Of a stretch of 64,000 nucleotides of DNA, positions 29,793-38,008 are shown piece by piece. The stretch is from Limnohabitans sp. T6-20 (GTDB lineage: Bacteria > Pseudomonadota > Gammaproteobacteria > Burkholderiales > Burkholderiaceae_C). The notes under the pieces were generated by a model, which made no database searches, was not told the origin of the DNA, and saw only the letters and a program-made list of their open reading frames with translations. Each line of letters begins with the position of its first letter. Position 1 is the stretch's first letter. The translations under genes and the position numbers were made by a program. The stretch spans positions 372,001 through 436,000 of the forward strand of contig NZ_NERW01000003.1 of the NCBI RefSeq assembly GCF_003063505.1, in the 5' to 3' direction.

Positions 29793-29891
29793 TGTGGGAG
29801 GTCGCCCCTGCGGCCGAATGGTGATTTGACTCAGCCTTTTGCAAAGGTTCAAAGTAATTCAACCATTCGCGAGCAGGGGCTCGCTCCCACA
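29793..29891. repeat. REP-like pair (BIME) in the gentisate operon
   Basis: Direct unit B at 29793-29821 (stem GGTCGC, loop CCCT, GCGGCC, then GAATGG) and inverted unit A at 29863-29891. Same family as the copies at 1.5 and 2.4 kb but in mirrored order. It lies between the dioxygenase and hydrolase genes and could tune mRNA decay within the operon. Confidence 0.85.
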
Positions 29892-29928
29892 CAAAAACCA
29901 CATTGCCTTTTCACCATTTGAACCCCTC

Positions 29929-30630
29929 ATGACCTCCTACCTCTTCACCCCCCCCGCCGTCCAGTCCCTGCCCATCCGTGGCAAAACCGAGCGTTTCCCG
30001 ATCAACCGCATCTTCTGCGTGGGCCGCAACTACCACGCGCACGCCGTCGAGATGGGCCGTCCTGTCGACAAGAGCGTCGAGCAGGCGTTCTACTTCACCA
30101 AGTCGCCCCAGACCCTGGTGGAAAGCGGCGCGACGGTGGCTTACCCACCGCGCACCAGCAACTACCACTTTGAGATGGAACTGGTGCTGGCCATTGGCAA
30201 AGAAGGTTTCCGCGTGAGCAAGGCCAACGCGCATGAGCTGGTTTACGGCTACGCCGCAGGTCTGGACATGACCCGCCGCGACCTGCAACTGGTGGCGCGT
30301 GACAAGGGCCGTCCTTGGGACACGGGCAAGGACATCGAAGAAGGTTCGGTGTGCTCCGAGATCGTGCCCATGCCGGGCGTGGTGATTGAGAACGGCGCCA
30401 TTGCCCTCGAAGTCAACGGTGCCACCAAGCAGTCGTCCGATGTGGACAAGCTGATCTGGAACATCCGCGAAATCATCGCCGACCTGTCCACCTATTACCA
30501 CCTGCAACCCGGCGACCTGATCTACACCGGCACGCCCGAAGGCGTGGGCGCGGTACTGCCCGGCGACAAGATCACCGGCAGGGTGCATGGCGTGGCTGAA
30601 ATTGCGCTGACCATCGGCGCTGCAGAATAA
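29929..30630 (+). CDS. Fumarylacetoacetate hydrolase-family protein, probable fumarylpyruvate hydrolase
   Basis: 233 residues from ATG 29929. CVGRNYHAHAVEMGR starts the catalytic domain; metal ligands are expected in HFEMELV and AAGLDMTRRD, and the family end motif GDLIYTGTPEGVG is present. In this operon it should hydrolyse fumarylpyruvate to fumarate and pyruvate, the last gentisate step. Assignment to fumarylpyruvate rather than another acylpyruvate rests on context. Confidence 0.9.
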   Translation: MTSYLFTPPAVQSLPIRGKTERFPINRIFCVGRNYHAHAVEMGRPVDKSVEQAFYFTKSPQTLVESGATVAYPPRTSNYHFEMELVLAIGKEGFRVSKANAHELVYGYAAGLDMTRRDLQLVARDKGRPWDTGKDIEEGSVCSEIVPMPGVVIENGAIALEVNGATKQSSDVDKLIWNIREIIADLSTYYHLQPGDLIYTGTPEGVGAVLPGDKITGRVHGVAEIALTIGAAE

Positions 30631-30688
30631 TTCAGCCCAACCGCAGACGCCCTGCCCTCCAGCATCGGCCCCAACAGGAAACCAGACC

Positions 30689-31327
30689 ATGAAGCTCTAC
30701 AACTTTTTCCGCAGCGGCACTTCGCACCGCCTGCGCATCGCACTCAACCTCAAGGGCATCGCCACCGACTATGTGGCGGTGGACCTGCGCGCAGAGGAAC
30801 ACCTGAAAGACGCGTTCAAGGCGGTCAACCCGCAGCAGCTGGTGCCTGCGCTCGACACGGGCGAACAGGTGCTGATCCAGTCGCCCGCCATCATCGAATG
30901 GCTGGAAGAAAAGTACCCTACGCCCGCGCTGCTGCCCACCGATGTCACCCAACGCGCCCATGTGCGTGCCCTGGCCGCCATTGTCGGCTGCGACATCCAC
31001 CCCATCAACAACCGTCGCATTCTGGAAACCCTGCGCAAACAGTTCGGGGCAAATGAAGACGCGATCAACGCCTGGTGCGCCACCTGGATCAGCGCAGGCT
31101 TTGACGCCTACGAAGCCCTGATCGCGGCCGACACACAGCGTGGCCGCTTCAGTTTTGGCGACACGCCCACCATCGCCGATGTGTACCTGATCCCACAGGT
31201 CGAAAGCGCTCGGCGCTTTAAAGTGGATCTGACGCAATGGCCGAAGATCATGGCGGTAGAAAAGGCTTGCATGACACTGGAGGCCTTTCAAAAGGCTGCG
31301 CCGGGTCAACAACCGGATGCTGGCTGA
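30689..31327 (+). CDS. maiA: Maleylpyruvate/maleylacetoacetate isomerase (zeta-class GST)
   Basis: 212 residues. The glutathione-site motif is GTSHRLRIALNLKG (residues 10-23), compared with the usual SSCSxRVRIAL; so the first serine is replaced. NPQQLVPAL and QSPAIIEWLEEKYP are typical of zeta-class glutathione transferases. It isomerises maleylpyruvate to fumarylpyruvate. The gene follows the hydrolase by 58 bases and ends the gentisate operon, with a terminator after it. Confidence 0.92.
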   Translation: MKLYNFFRSGTSHRLRIALNLKGIATDYVAVDLRAEEHLKDAFKAVNPQQLVPALDTGEQVLIQSPAIIEWLEEKYPTPALLPTDVTQRAHVRALAAIVGCDIHPINNRRILETLRKQFGANEDAINAWCATWISAGFDAYEALIAADTQRGRFSFGDTPTIADVYLIPQVESARRFKVDLTQWPKIMAVEKACMTLEAFQKAAPGQQPDAG

Positions 31328-31345
31328 TCAACACCCGCAAAAGTC

Positions 31346-31367
31346 AAGGGCCCTTCGGGGCCCTTTT
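31346..31367 (+). terminator. Intrinsic terminator of the gentisate operon
   Basis: AAGGGCCC (31346-31353), loop TTCG, GGGCCCTT (31358-31365) and a T tail. Perfect 8-bp stem. Confidence 0.95.
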
Positions 31368-31655
31368 GGATGGTTGCACTGCGAACTCCCCTTAGCCTGC
31401 AGCAGCCTTGTCAATACAAGCAGTTGGTGACAAGCAGTCGCCAAGGCTTAGCTACTGCCATGTGGCAACCCACTCTGTCTGCTTGTCCGCTTGGCTTCAA
31501 AAGTAGCCGCAACACTTCCGATGGCATCCCTCCGTAGAGTTCGAAAACGTGAACCCCAAGAGTTCGTCAGTGTTAATTCGATCCGGTTTGGTTGTTTAAC
31601 TTTTATCAGGGTAAAAACTTAGAGTGTCTTGACGTTTATCAATTACACTGCAAAC
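31368..31655. other. Intergenic stretch upstream of the riboswitch
   Basis: 288 bases without a convincing gene. A TTGACG at 31629-31634 resembles a -35 box but no matching -10 is evident before the first aptamer. The promoter for the transporter operon must lie here. Confidence 0.4.
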
Positions 31656-31725
31656 CTGCAGGAGAGTGGATTTCAATCCTACCGAAGGCGCAAACTCCCA
31701 TAAACGCTCAGGTTCAATACTGCAC
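31656..31725 (+). ncRNA. Glycine riboswitch, aptamer 1
   Basis: P1 is TGCAG (31657-31661) with CTGCA (31720-31724). Inside are the conserved blocks GGAGAGT, ACCGAAGGCGCAAAC and AACGCTCAGG in the order and spacing of the glycine aptamer. P2 is formed by GGAT and ATCC around TTCA. Twelve bases separate it from aptamer 2, as in tandem glycine riboswitches. Confidence 0.9.
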
Positions 31726-31735
31726 TTCATTAACA

Positions 31736-31838
31736 GCCGTCTGGAGAGACGCTGCCGCAAAGGCAGCGCACCGAAGGAGCAAGCGAGCCGCCCTCAGCGC
31801 TCGTGAATCTCTCAGGTATCAGGGACAGGGGGAGCGGC
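31736..31838 (+). ncRNA. Glycine riboswitch, aptamer 2
   Basis: Very close to the canonical glycine aptamer: TCTGGAGAGAC, stem CGCTGCC/GGCAGCG, GCACCGAAGGAGCAAGC, GAATCTCTCAGG and AGGGACAGGGGG; P1 closes with GCCGTC at the 5' end and GAGCGGC at the 3' end. It lies 124 bases upstream of livH on the same strand, so glycine is predicted to control the transporter operon. Confidence 0.95.
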
Positions 31839-31841
31839 AAT

Positions 31842-31928
31842 ACCCACGCAATCGATGTTGATTGGCTTGATCGCCAATGCATCGTCGTTTCCGTGGGTGA
31901 CGCTTCGGGTCCGCATTTGAGAATGCGG
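31842..31928 (+). promoter_or_regulatory. Probable expression platform of the glycine riboswitch
   Basis: A long interrupted hairpin with three nested stems: ACCCACG/CGTGGGT (31842-31848, 31892-31898), CGATG/CATCG (31853-31857, 31880-31884) and ATTGG/CCAAT (31861-31865, 31874-31878). A second hairpin CCGCATT/AATGCGG spans 31911-31928. Neither has a T tract, so translational control or Rho seems more likely than intrinsic termination. Confidence 0.6.
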
Positions 31929-31961
31929 CTTGCACGTCGCCGCCATCCAACTGAGAAAAAT

Positions 31962-32891
31962 ATGGACGAATTGCTACAGCAGGTCATCAACGGCCTGGTC
32001 ATGGGCAGCATGTACGCCTTGGTGGCCTTGGGCTACACCATGGTCTACGGCATCATCAACCTGATCAACTTTGCACACGGTGAAGTGCTGATGGTGGGGG
32101 CTCTGACGAGCTGGACTGCCATTGGCATGATGCAAGAAGCCATGCCAGGCGCACCAGGTTGGATCATCCTGATCTTGGCCACACTGATCGCCTGTGTGGT
32201 GGCCGTGGCCTTGAACTTCTCGATCGAAAAGATCGCCTACCGGCCGCTGCGCAACAGCCCCAAGCTGGCCCCCCTGATCACCGCCATCGGCATGAGCATC
32301 TTGCTACAGACCCTGGCCATGATCATCTGGAAGCCCAATTACAAGGCTTACCCCACATTGCTGTCCAGCACCCCGATCAACATGGGTGGCGTGGTGATCA
32401 CGCCGACGCAGATCATGATTTTGGGCGTGACTGCCGTCTCATTGGCCGTGCTGATGTGGCTGGTGAACTACACCCGCCTGGGTCGCGCCATGCGCGCCAC
32501 AGCCGAGAATCCCCGCGTGGCGGGCCTGATGGGTGTCAAGCCCGACATGGTGATTTCGGCCACCTTTGTGATTGGTGCTATTTTGGCGGCCATTGCCGGC
32601 GTCATGTACGCGTCCAACTACGGCACTGCGCAACACGCCATGGGCTTTTTGCCTGGCCTGAAGGCTTTCACCGCTGCGGTGTTTGGCGGCATCGGCAACT
32701 TGTCCGGTGCTGTGATTGGTGGCATTTTGCTGGGCCTCATCGAAGCCATTGGCTCGGGCTACATCGGTCACCTCACTGGCGGTGTTTTGGGCAGCCATTA
32801 CACCGACATTTTTGCGTTCATTGTGTTGATCATCGTGTTGACCCTGCGCCCCTCGGGCCTGATGGGTGAGCGCGTGGCTGACCGTGCTTGA
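31962..32891 (+). CDS. livH: LIV-type ABC transporter permease LivH
   Basis: 309 residues from ATG 31962, eight or so hydrophobic helices. Contains GYTMVYGIINLINFAHGEVLM near the start and the C-terminal GVLGSHYTDIFAFIVLIIVL. It forms the membrane channel with LivM. The ribosome-binding site is weak (GAGAAAA), which fits control by the preceding riboswitch. A longer frame from 31803 runs through aptamer 2 and was rejected. Confidence 0.95.
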   Translation: MDELLQQVINGLVMGSMYALVALGYTMVYGIINLINFAHGEVLMVGALTSWTAIGMMQEAMPGAPGWIILILATLIACVVAVALNFSIEKIAYRPLRNSPKLAPLITAIGMSILLQTLAMIIWKPNYKAYPTLLSSTPINMGGVVITPTQIMILGVTAVSLAVLMWLVNYTRLGRAMRATAENPRVAGLMGVKPDMVISATFVIGAILAAIAGVMYASNYGTAQHAMGFLPGLKAFTAAVFGGIGNLSGAVIGGILLGLIEAIGSGYIGHLTGGVLGSHYTDIFAFIVLIIVLTLRPSGLMGERVADRA

Positions 32892-32902
32892 TGGAGGCGA
32901 AC

Positions 32903-33979
32903 ATGAAAAACAACAAAACACTTCAATTCCTTCTGACGGGCTTGCTGCTGATTGCCTTGCCTTTGGTCCTCCAGAATTTTGGCAACGCCTGGGTGCGTAT
33001 CGCCGACATGGCCTTGCTCTACATCTTGTTGGCCATTGGTCTCAACATCGTGGTGGGCTATGCCGGTTTGCTTGACCTCGGTTATGTGGCCTTCTTTGCA
33101 GTAGGGGCCTACATGTATGGCCTGCTGTCATCACCACACTTGACCAACACCTTCGAATGGATCGCTGCCGCATTCCCTGCCGGCATGCACATGCCCATCT
33201 GGCTGATCGTGCCTGTGGGTGCGGGTCTGGCAGGCTTGTTTGGCATGTTGCTGGGGGCGCCCACGCTCAAGTTGCGTGGCGATTACCTGGCGATCGTGAC
33301 CTTGGGCTTTGGCGAAATCATCCGTGTGTTCATGAACAACCTGGACCACCCCGTCAACATCACCAACGGCCCCAAAGGTCTGGACCAAATCGATCCGATT
33401 TCGATCTTTGGCCTGAACCTGGGCAAGAAGCTGATGATCGGCGACTTCGAAATCGCCTCGGTCTCGCTTTATTACTACCTGTTCCTGAGTTTGGTGCTGG
33501 TGACGATTTTGATTTCCCACCGCCTGGAGATTTCCCGCATCGGTCGCGCCTGGATGGCGATCCGTGAAGACGAAATCGCTGCCAAAGCCATGGGCCTGAA
33601 CACCCGCAACCTGAAGCTGCTGGCTTTTGGCATGGGCGCTACTTTCGGTGGCGTTTCGGGTGCGATGTTTGCCGGCTTCCAGGGTTTCATCTCGCCCGAG
33701 TCCTTCAGCCTGATGGAGTCGGTGATGATCGTGGCCATGGTGGTGCTGGGTGGCCTCGGCTATTTGCCGGGCGTGATTCTGGGCGCCATCTTGTTGTCGG
33801 CCTTGCCCGAAGTGCTGCGCTACGTGGCAGGCCCCTTGCAGGAGATGACCGGGGGCCGCCTGGACTCGGCCATTTTGCGCCAGCTGCTGGTGGCGCTGGC
33901 CATGATCGTGATCATGTTGATGCGTCCCCGTGGGCTGTGGCCTTCGCCTGAGCATGGCAAATCGCTCAAGACGAAATGA
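32903..33979 (+). CDS. livM: LIV-type ABC transporter permease LivM
   Basis: 358 residues from ATG 32903, with GGAGG at 32893-32897 deciding the start. Typical LivM motifs are GLNIVVGYAGLLDLGYVAFFAVGAYMYGLL and the EAA-like loop GRAWMAIREDEIAAKAMGLN. Partner of LivH. Starts 11 bases after livH. Confidence 0.95.
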   Translation: MKNNKTLQFLLTGLLLIALPLVLQNFGNAWVRIADMALLYILLAIGLNIVVGYAGLLDLGYVAFFAVGAYMYGLLSSPHLTNTFEWIAAAFPAGMHMPIWLIVPVGAGLAGLFGMLLGAPTLKLRGDYLAIVTLGFGEIIRVFMNNLDHPVNITNGPKGLDQIDPISIFGLNLGKKLMIGDFEIASVSLYYYLFLSLVLVTILISHRLEISRIGRAWMAIREDEIAAKAMGLNTRNLKLLAFGMGATFGGVSGAMFAGFQGFISPESFSLMESVMIVAMVVLGGLGYLPGVILGAILLSALPEVLRYVAGPLQEMTGGRLDSAILRQLLVALAMIVIMLMRPRGLWPSPEHGKSLKTK

Positions 33980-33990
33980 AGGAGCAGAAC

Positions 33991-34776
33991 ATGAACCCAA
34001 CAGCCAACCAAGACACCGTCCTCAACGTCTCGGGCATTTCCAAGCGATTTGGCGGTCTGCAAGCCCTCACCGACGTGGGCATGACCATTCAACGCGGGCA
34101 GGTCTATGGCCTGATCGGCCCCAACGGCGCAGGCAAGACCACGTTCTTCAACGTGATCACGGGCCTCTACACGCCCGACAGCGGCACCTTTGAGCTGGCC
34201 GGCAAGCCCTACCAGCCCACAGCCGTGCACGAAGTGGCCAAGGCGGGCATTGCCCGCACCTTCCAGAACATCCGCTTGTTCGCCGAAATGACGGCGCTCG
34301 AAAACGTGATGGTGGGCCGCCATGTGCGCACCCACTCGGGTTTGCTGGGTGCGATTTTCCGCACCTCCGGCTTCAAGGCCGAAGAAGCCGCGATTGCAAA
34401 GCGTGCGCAAGAACTGCTCGACTATGTGGGCATCGGCAAATATGCCGATTACAAGGCCCGCACGCTGTCGTACGGCGACCAGCGTCGACTGGAAATTGCC
34501 CGCGCCTTGGCCACCGACCCGCAGTTGATCGCGCTGGACGAGCCCGCTGCCGGCATGAACGCCACTGAAAAAGTGCAGCTGCGCGAGTTGATCGACCAGA
34601 TCCGCAAGGACAACCGCACCATCTTGCTGATCGAGCACGATGTGAAGCTGGTCATGGGCTTGTGTGACCGGGTCACGGTGCTGGACTACGGCAAACAGAT
34701 TGCCGAGGGCACGCCTGCTGAAGTGCAGAAAAACGAAAAAGTGATTGAAGCCTATCTGGGCACAGGAGGGCACTGA
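33991..34776 (+). CDS. livG: LIV-type ABC transporter ATP-binding protein LivG
   Basis: 261 residues from ATG 33991, with GGAG ten bases before. Walker A is GPNGAGKTTFFN; the signature is LSYGDQRRLEIARAL rather than the usual LSGGQ, as is common in LivG; Walker B is LIALDEPAAGMN; switch His is in LLIEHDVKLVM. Hydrolyses ATP to drive uptake. Confidence 0.96.
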   Translation: MNPTANQDTVLNVSGISKRFGGLQALTDVGMTIQRGQVYGLIGPNGAGKTTFFNVITGLYTPDSGTFELAGKPYQPTAVHEVAKAGIARTFQNIRLFAEMTALENVMVGRHVRTHSGLLGAIFRTSGFKAEEAAIAKRAQELLDYVGIGKYADYKARTLSYGDQRRLEIARALATDPQLIALDEPAAGMNATEKVQLRELIDQIRKDNRTILLIEHDVKLVMGLCDRVTVLDYGKQIAEGTPAEVQKNEKVIEAYLGTGGH

Positions 34777-34777
34777 G

Positions 34778-35494
<717 letters not shown>

Positions 35495-35591
35495 TTTCAA
35501 CGGGCTTTTGCTGCAAGTGACCTGGCCCGGGGACTGATTTTGGGATTTTCCAAGACAGACCGCTTGCTCATCAACATTTTGGGAGATTCTC

Positions 35592-36728
35592 TTGAACATC
35601 AATATGAAACACATCTCAACTGTCGTGCTGGCACTTTGCGCATCACAAGCGATGGCGCAACAAGTGGTCAAAATCGGCCACGTCGGGCCCCTCAGCGGTG
35701 CCATTGCCCACCTGGGCAAAGACAACGAAAATGGCGCACGTCTGGCGGTGGAAGAACTCAATGCCAAGGGCATCAAAATTGGCGGTCAGCTTGTGAAGTT
35801 TGAGTTGGTACCCGAAGACGATGCAGGGGATCCAAAGCAAGGCACCGCCACCGCCCAGAAGCTGGCCGACTCCAAGGTCAACGGCGTGGTCGGTCACCTG
35901 AACTCGGGCACCTCCATTCCTGCTTCCAAAATCTACAGCGACGCAGGTATTCCCCAGATTTCTCCTTCCGCCACCAACCCCAAGTTCACCCGCAACGGCT
36001 ACAAAACCGCCTTCCGTATGGTGGCTGACGACGTGCACCTGGGCGGCACGCTGGGGCGTTATGCGGTGAACACCGTCAAGGGCAAATCGATTGCCGTGAT
36101 CGACGATCGCACCGCTTACGGTCAGGGCGTGGCTGATGAATTCGAAAAAGCCGTGAAAGCCGCTGGCGGCAAGGTGGTGGGCCGCGAGTTCACCAACGAC
36201 AAAGCCTCTGACTTCATGGCCATCCTGACCACCTTGAAGGCCAAGAAGCCTGATGTGGTCTTCTTCGGTGGCATGGACGCCGTGGCAGGCCCCATGATGC
36301 GCCAGATGAAGTCGCTGGGCATCAACGCCAAGTTCATGGGCGGTGACGGCATCTGCACAGGCGAGCTGGCGAAACTGGCAGGTGATGCCATGGCCGATGG
36401 CCAAGTGGTGTGCGCTGAAGCCGGTGGAGTGGAAGGCCAGCAGAAAAAAGGCATGGAAGAGTTCTCGGCGCGCTTCAAAAAGCGCTTCAATGCAGACGTG
36501 CAGGTCTATTCCCCCTACACGTATGACGCCGTCAACGTGATGGTCGATGCCATGGTGCGCGCCAAGTCGTCCGACCCCGCCAAGTACCTGCCTGAGCTGG
36601 CCAAAACCAACTACAAAGGCGTGACCGGCACCATCGCTTTTGACGCCAAGGGCGATATCAAGAACGGTGCACTGACCCTGTACACCTTCAATGCCGGCAA
36701 GCGCAGCGCCATCGCTGTGGTTCGTTGA
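35592..36728 (+). CDS. LIV-type ABC transporter substrate-binding protein
   Basis: 378 residues if the TTG at 35592 is used; GGGAG lies six bases before that TTG but 18 bases before the ATG at 35604, so TTG is preferred. Signal peptide to about AMAQQ. Mature part: GHVGPLSGAIAHLGKDNENGARLAVEELNAKG, NSGTSIPASKIYSDAGIPQISPSATNP, and YDAVNVMVDAM, all typical of LivJ/LivK-class proteins. Specificity for leucine-type amino acids is not proven; the glycine riboswitch upstream suggests glycine or another small amino acid may be relevant. Confidence 0.92.
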   Translation: MNINMKHISTVVLALCASQAMAQQVVKIGHVGPLSGAIAHLGKDNENGARLAVEELNAKGIKIGGQLVKFELVPEDDAGDPKQGTATAQKLADSKVNGVVGHLNSGTSIPASKIYSDAGIPQISPSATNPKFTRNGYKTAFRMVADDVHLGGTLGRYAVNTVKGKSIAVIDDRTAYGQGVADEFEKAVKAAGGKVVGREFTNDKASDFMAILTTLKAKKPDVVFFGGMDAVAGPMMRQMKSLGINAKFMGGDGICTGELAKLAGDAMADGQVVCAEAGGVEGQQKKGMEEFSARFKKRFNADVQVYSPYTYDAVNVMVDAMVRAKSSDPAKYLPELAKTNYKGVTGTIAFDAKGDIKNGALTLYTFNAGKRSAIAVVR

Positions 36729-36824
36729 GATCAGGGGGCTTTGGCCCCTTGTGCCTAACGACCATCACCTGGCAGCAGCCTAGCCTGCGTTCAGACAGAG
36801 GGGTGGCCGGGCCTATTAAACGTC

Positions 36825-36852
36825 AACAGCACGACCGCAGAGTCGTGCTGTT
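36825..36852. terminator. Strong hairpin between the binding-protein gene and the convergent reductase gene
   Basis: Perfect 11-bp stem AACAGCACGAC (36825-36835) and GTCGTGCTGTT (36842-36852) with loop CGCAGA. No T tract follows on either strand, so it may be a mRNA end-protecting structure. A weaker GC hairpin (AGGGG/CCCCT) lies right after the stop at about 36731-36750. Confidence 0.55.
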
Positions 36853-36945
36853 GGTGCATAAAAGTGATTGCAGCTGTCCATCTGTGAACAACGCAATCCG
36901 GCACAATAAGGTACTCCGGACTCATCCCCGAACACACCCGCTCGC

Positions 36946-37947
36946 TCAGGCAAACACCTCGGTATCCACCTCGCTGTTGGCCTGCGCGTTGTAGCGGTTA
37001 CCCGCCACGGTGCGCTGGTTGATCAGGGCGTCAAGCCGTGCCAGCAGACCGGCGTCGAGCTGCACATCCACCGCCGCCAGGTCATCCAGCAAATGGTCAA
37101 CCGAGGTGGTGCCGGGGATCGGGATGATGTCATCGCCTTGGTGCAGCAGCCAGGCCAGAGCCAGCTGCGACGGGCTGCAACCGGCTTCTTGTGCCAGCGC
37201 GTTGTAGGCGGGCAAAAGCCACTGGTTGGCAGCAAAGTTGTCGGGCGCAAAGCGCGGCATGGTGCGGCGGATGTCTTTCGCATCAAAACTTGCCACATCC
37301 AGCGGACCGCACAAAAAACCCCGAGCCACCGGACTGAAAGCCACAAAGGCCGCACCCAATTCACGGCAGGCTTGCAGCACCGCGATTTCGGGGTTGCGCG
37401 TCCAGAGCGAATACTCGGTTTGCACGGCAGCAATCGGGTGCACCGCATGCGCTTTGCGCAGTGTGCTGGCCGACACTTCAGACAGGCCAATGGTCTGGAT
37501 CTTGCCCTCACGCACCAAGTCGCTCAACGCGCCCACGCTGTCTTCAATCGGCACCTTTTTGTCCCAGCGGTGCAGGTAATACAGGTCAATCACATCGGTC
37601 TGCAGGCGGCGCAGCGCGTCCTCGCAGGTCTTTTTGATGGTTTCGGGCCGACCGTCGATCACGCGCACCTTGCTGCCATCGTTTTGCTCGACCCCTTGCA
37701 TGCCGCATTTGCTGGCCAGGGTGAATTTCCGGCGGTGAGGCTTCATGACTTTGCCGACCAAGGTCTCGTTGGCTCCAAAGCCATACAAAGCGGCGGTGTC
37801 GAAAAAGGTCACGCCATGGTCGAGGGCAGCCAACAACACGCGTTCGCCTTGTTCGGCCGACACGGGCGCACCATAAGCGTGGCTGAGGTTCATGCAGCCC
37901 AAACCAATGGCGCTGACGTTGAAAGAGGCAATTTGTCGGGTTTTCAT
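36946..37947 (-). CDS. Aldo/keto reductase
   Basis: 333 residues, TIM-barrel oxidoreductase using NADPH. The catalytic tetrad is visible: Asp and Tyr in FFDTAALYGFGANE, Lys in LASKCG and His in YYLHRWD. IPIPGTTSVDHLLDDL near the C-terminus is the cofactor-binding part. It resembles the YakC/pyridoxal-reductase-like subgroup. Monocistronic; substrate unknown. Confidence 0.92.
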   Translation of the reverse strand: MKTRQIASFNVSAIGLGCMNLSHAYGAPVSAEQGERVLLAALDHGVTFFDTAALYGFGANETLVGKVMKPHRRKFTLASKCGMQGVEQNDGSKVRVIDGRPETIKKTCEDALRRLQTDVIDLYYLHRWDKKVPIEDSVGALSDLVREGKIQTIGLSEVSASTLRKAHAVHPIAAVQTEYSLWTRNPEIAVLQACRELGAAFVAFSPVARGFLCGPLDVASFDAKDIRRTMPRFAPDNFAANQWLLPAYNALAQEAGCSPSQLALAWLLHQGDDIIPIPGTTSVDHLLDDLAAVDVQLDAGLLARLDALINQRTVAGNRYNAQANSEVDTEVFA

Positions 37948-38008
37948 GCCGGTATCTTAGACGCTTGCGCCGGCGTCCTGGCCACCTCAGGCAGGGGACG
38001 CTAGGGCG

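Noticed and set aside
31592..31861. 89-codon open frame upstream of livH
   Set aside because: It covers the two glycine aptamers, so the sequence is explained by RNA structure and not by coding.
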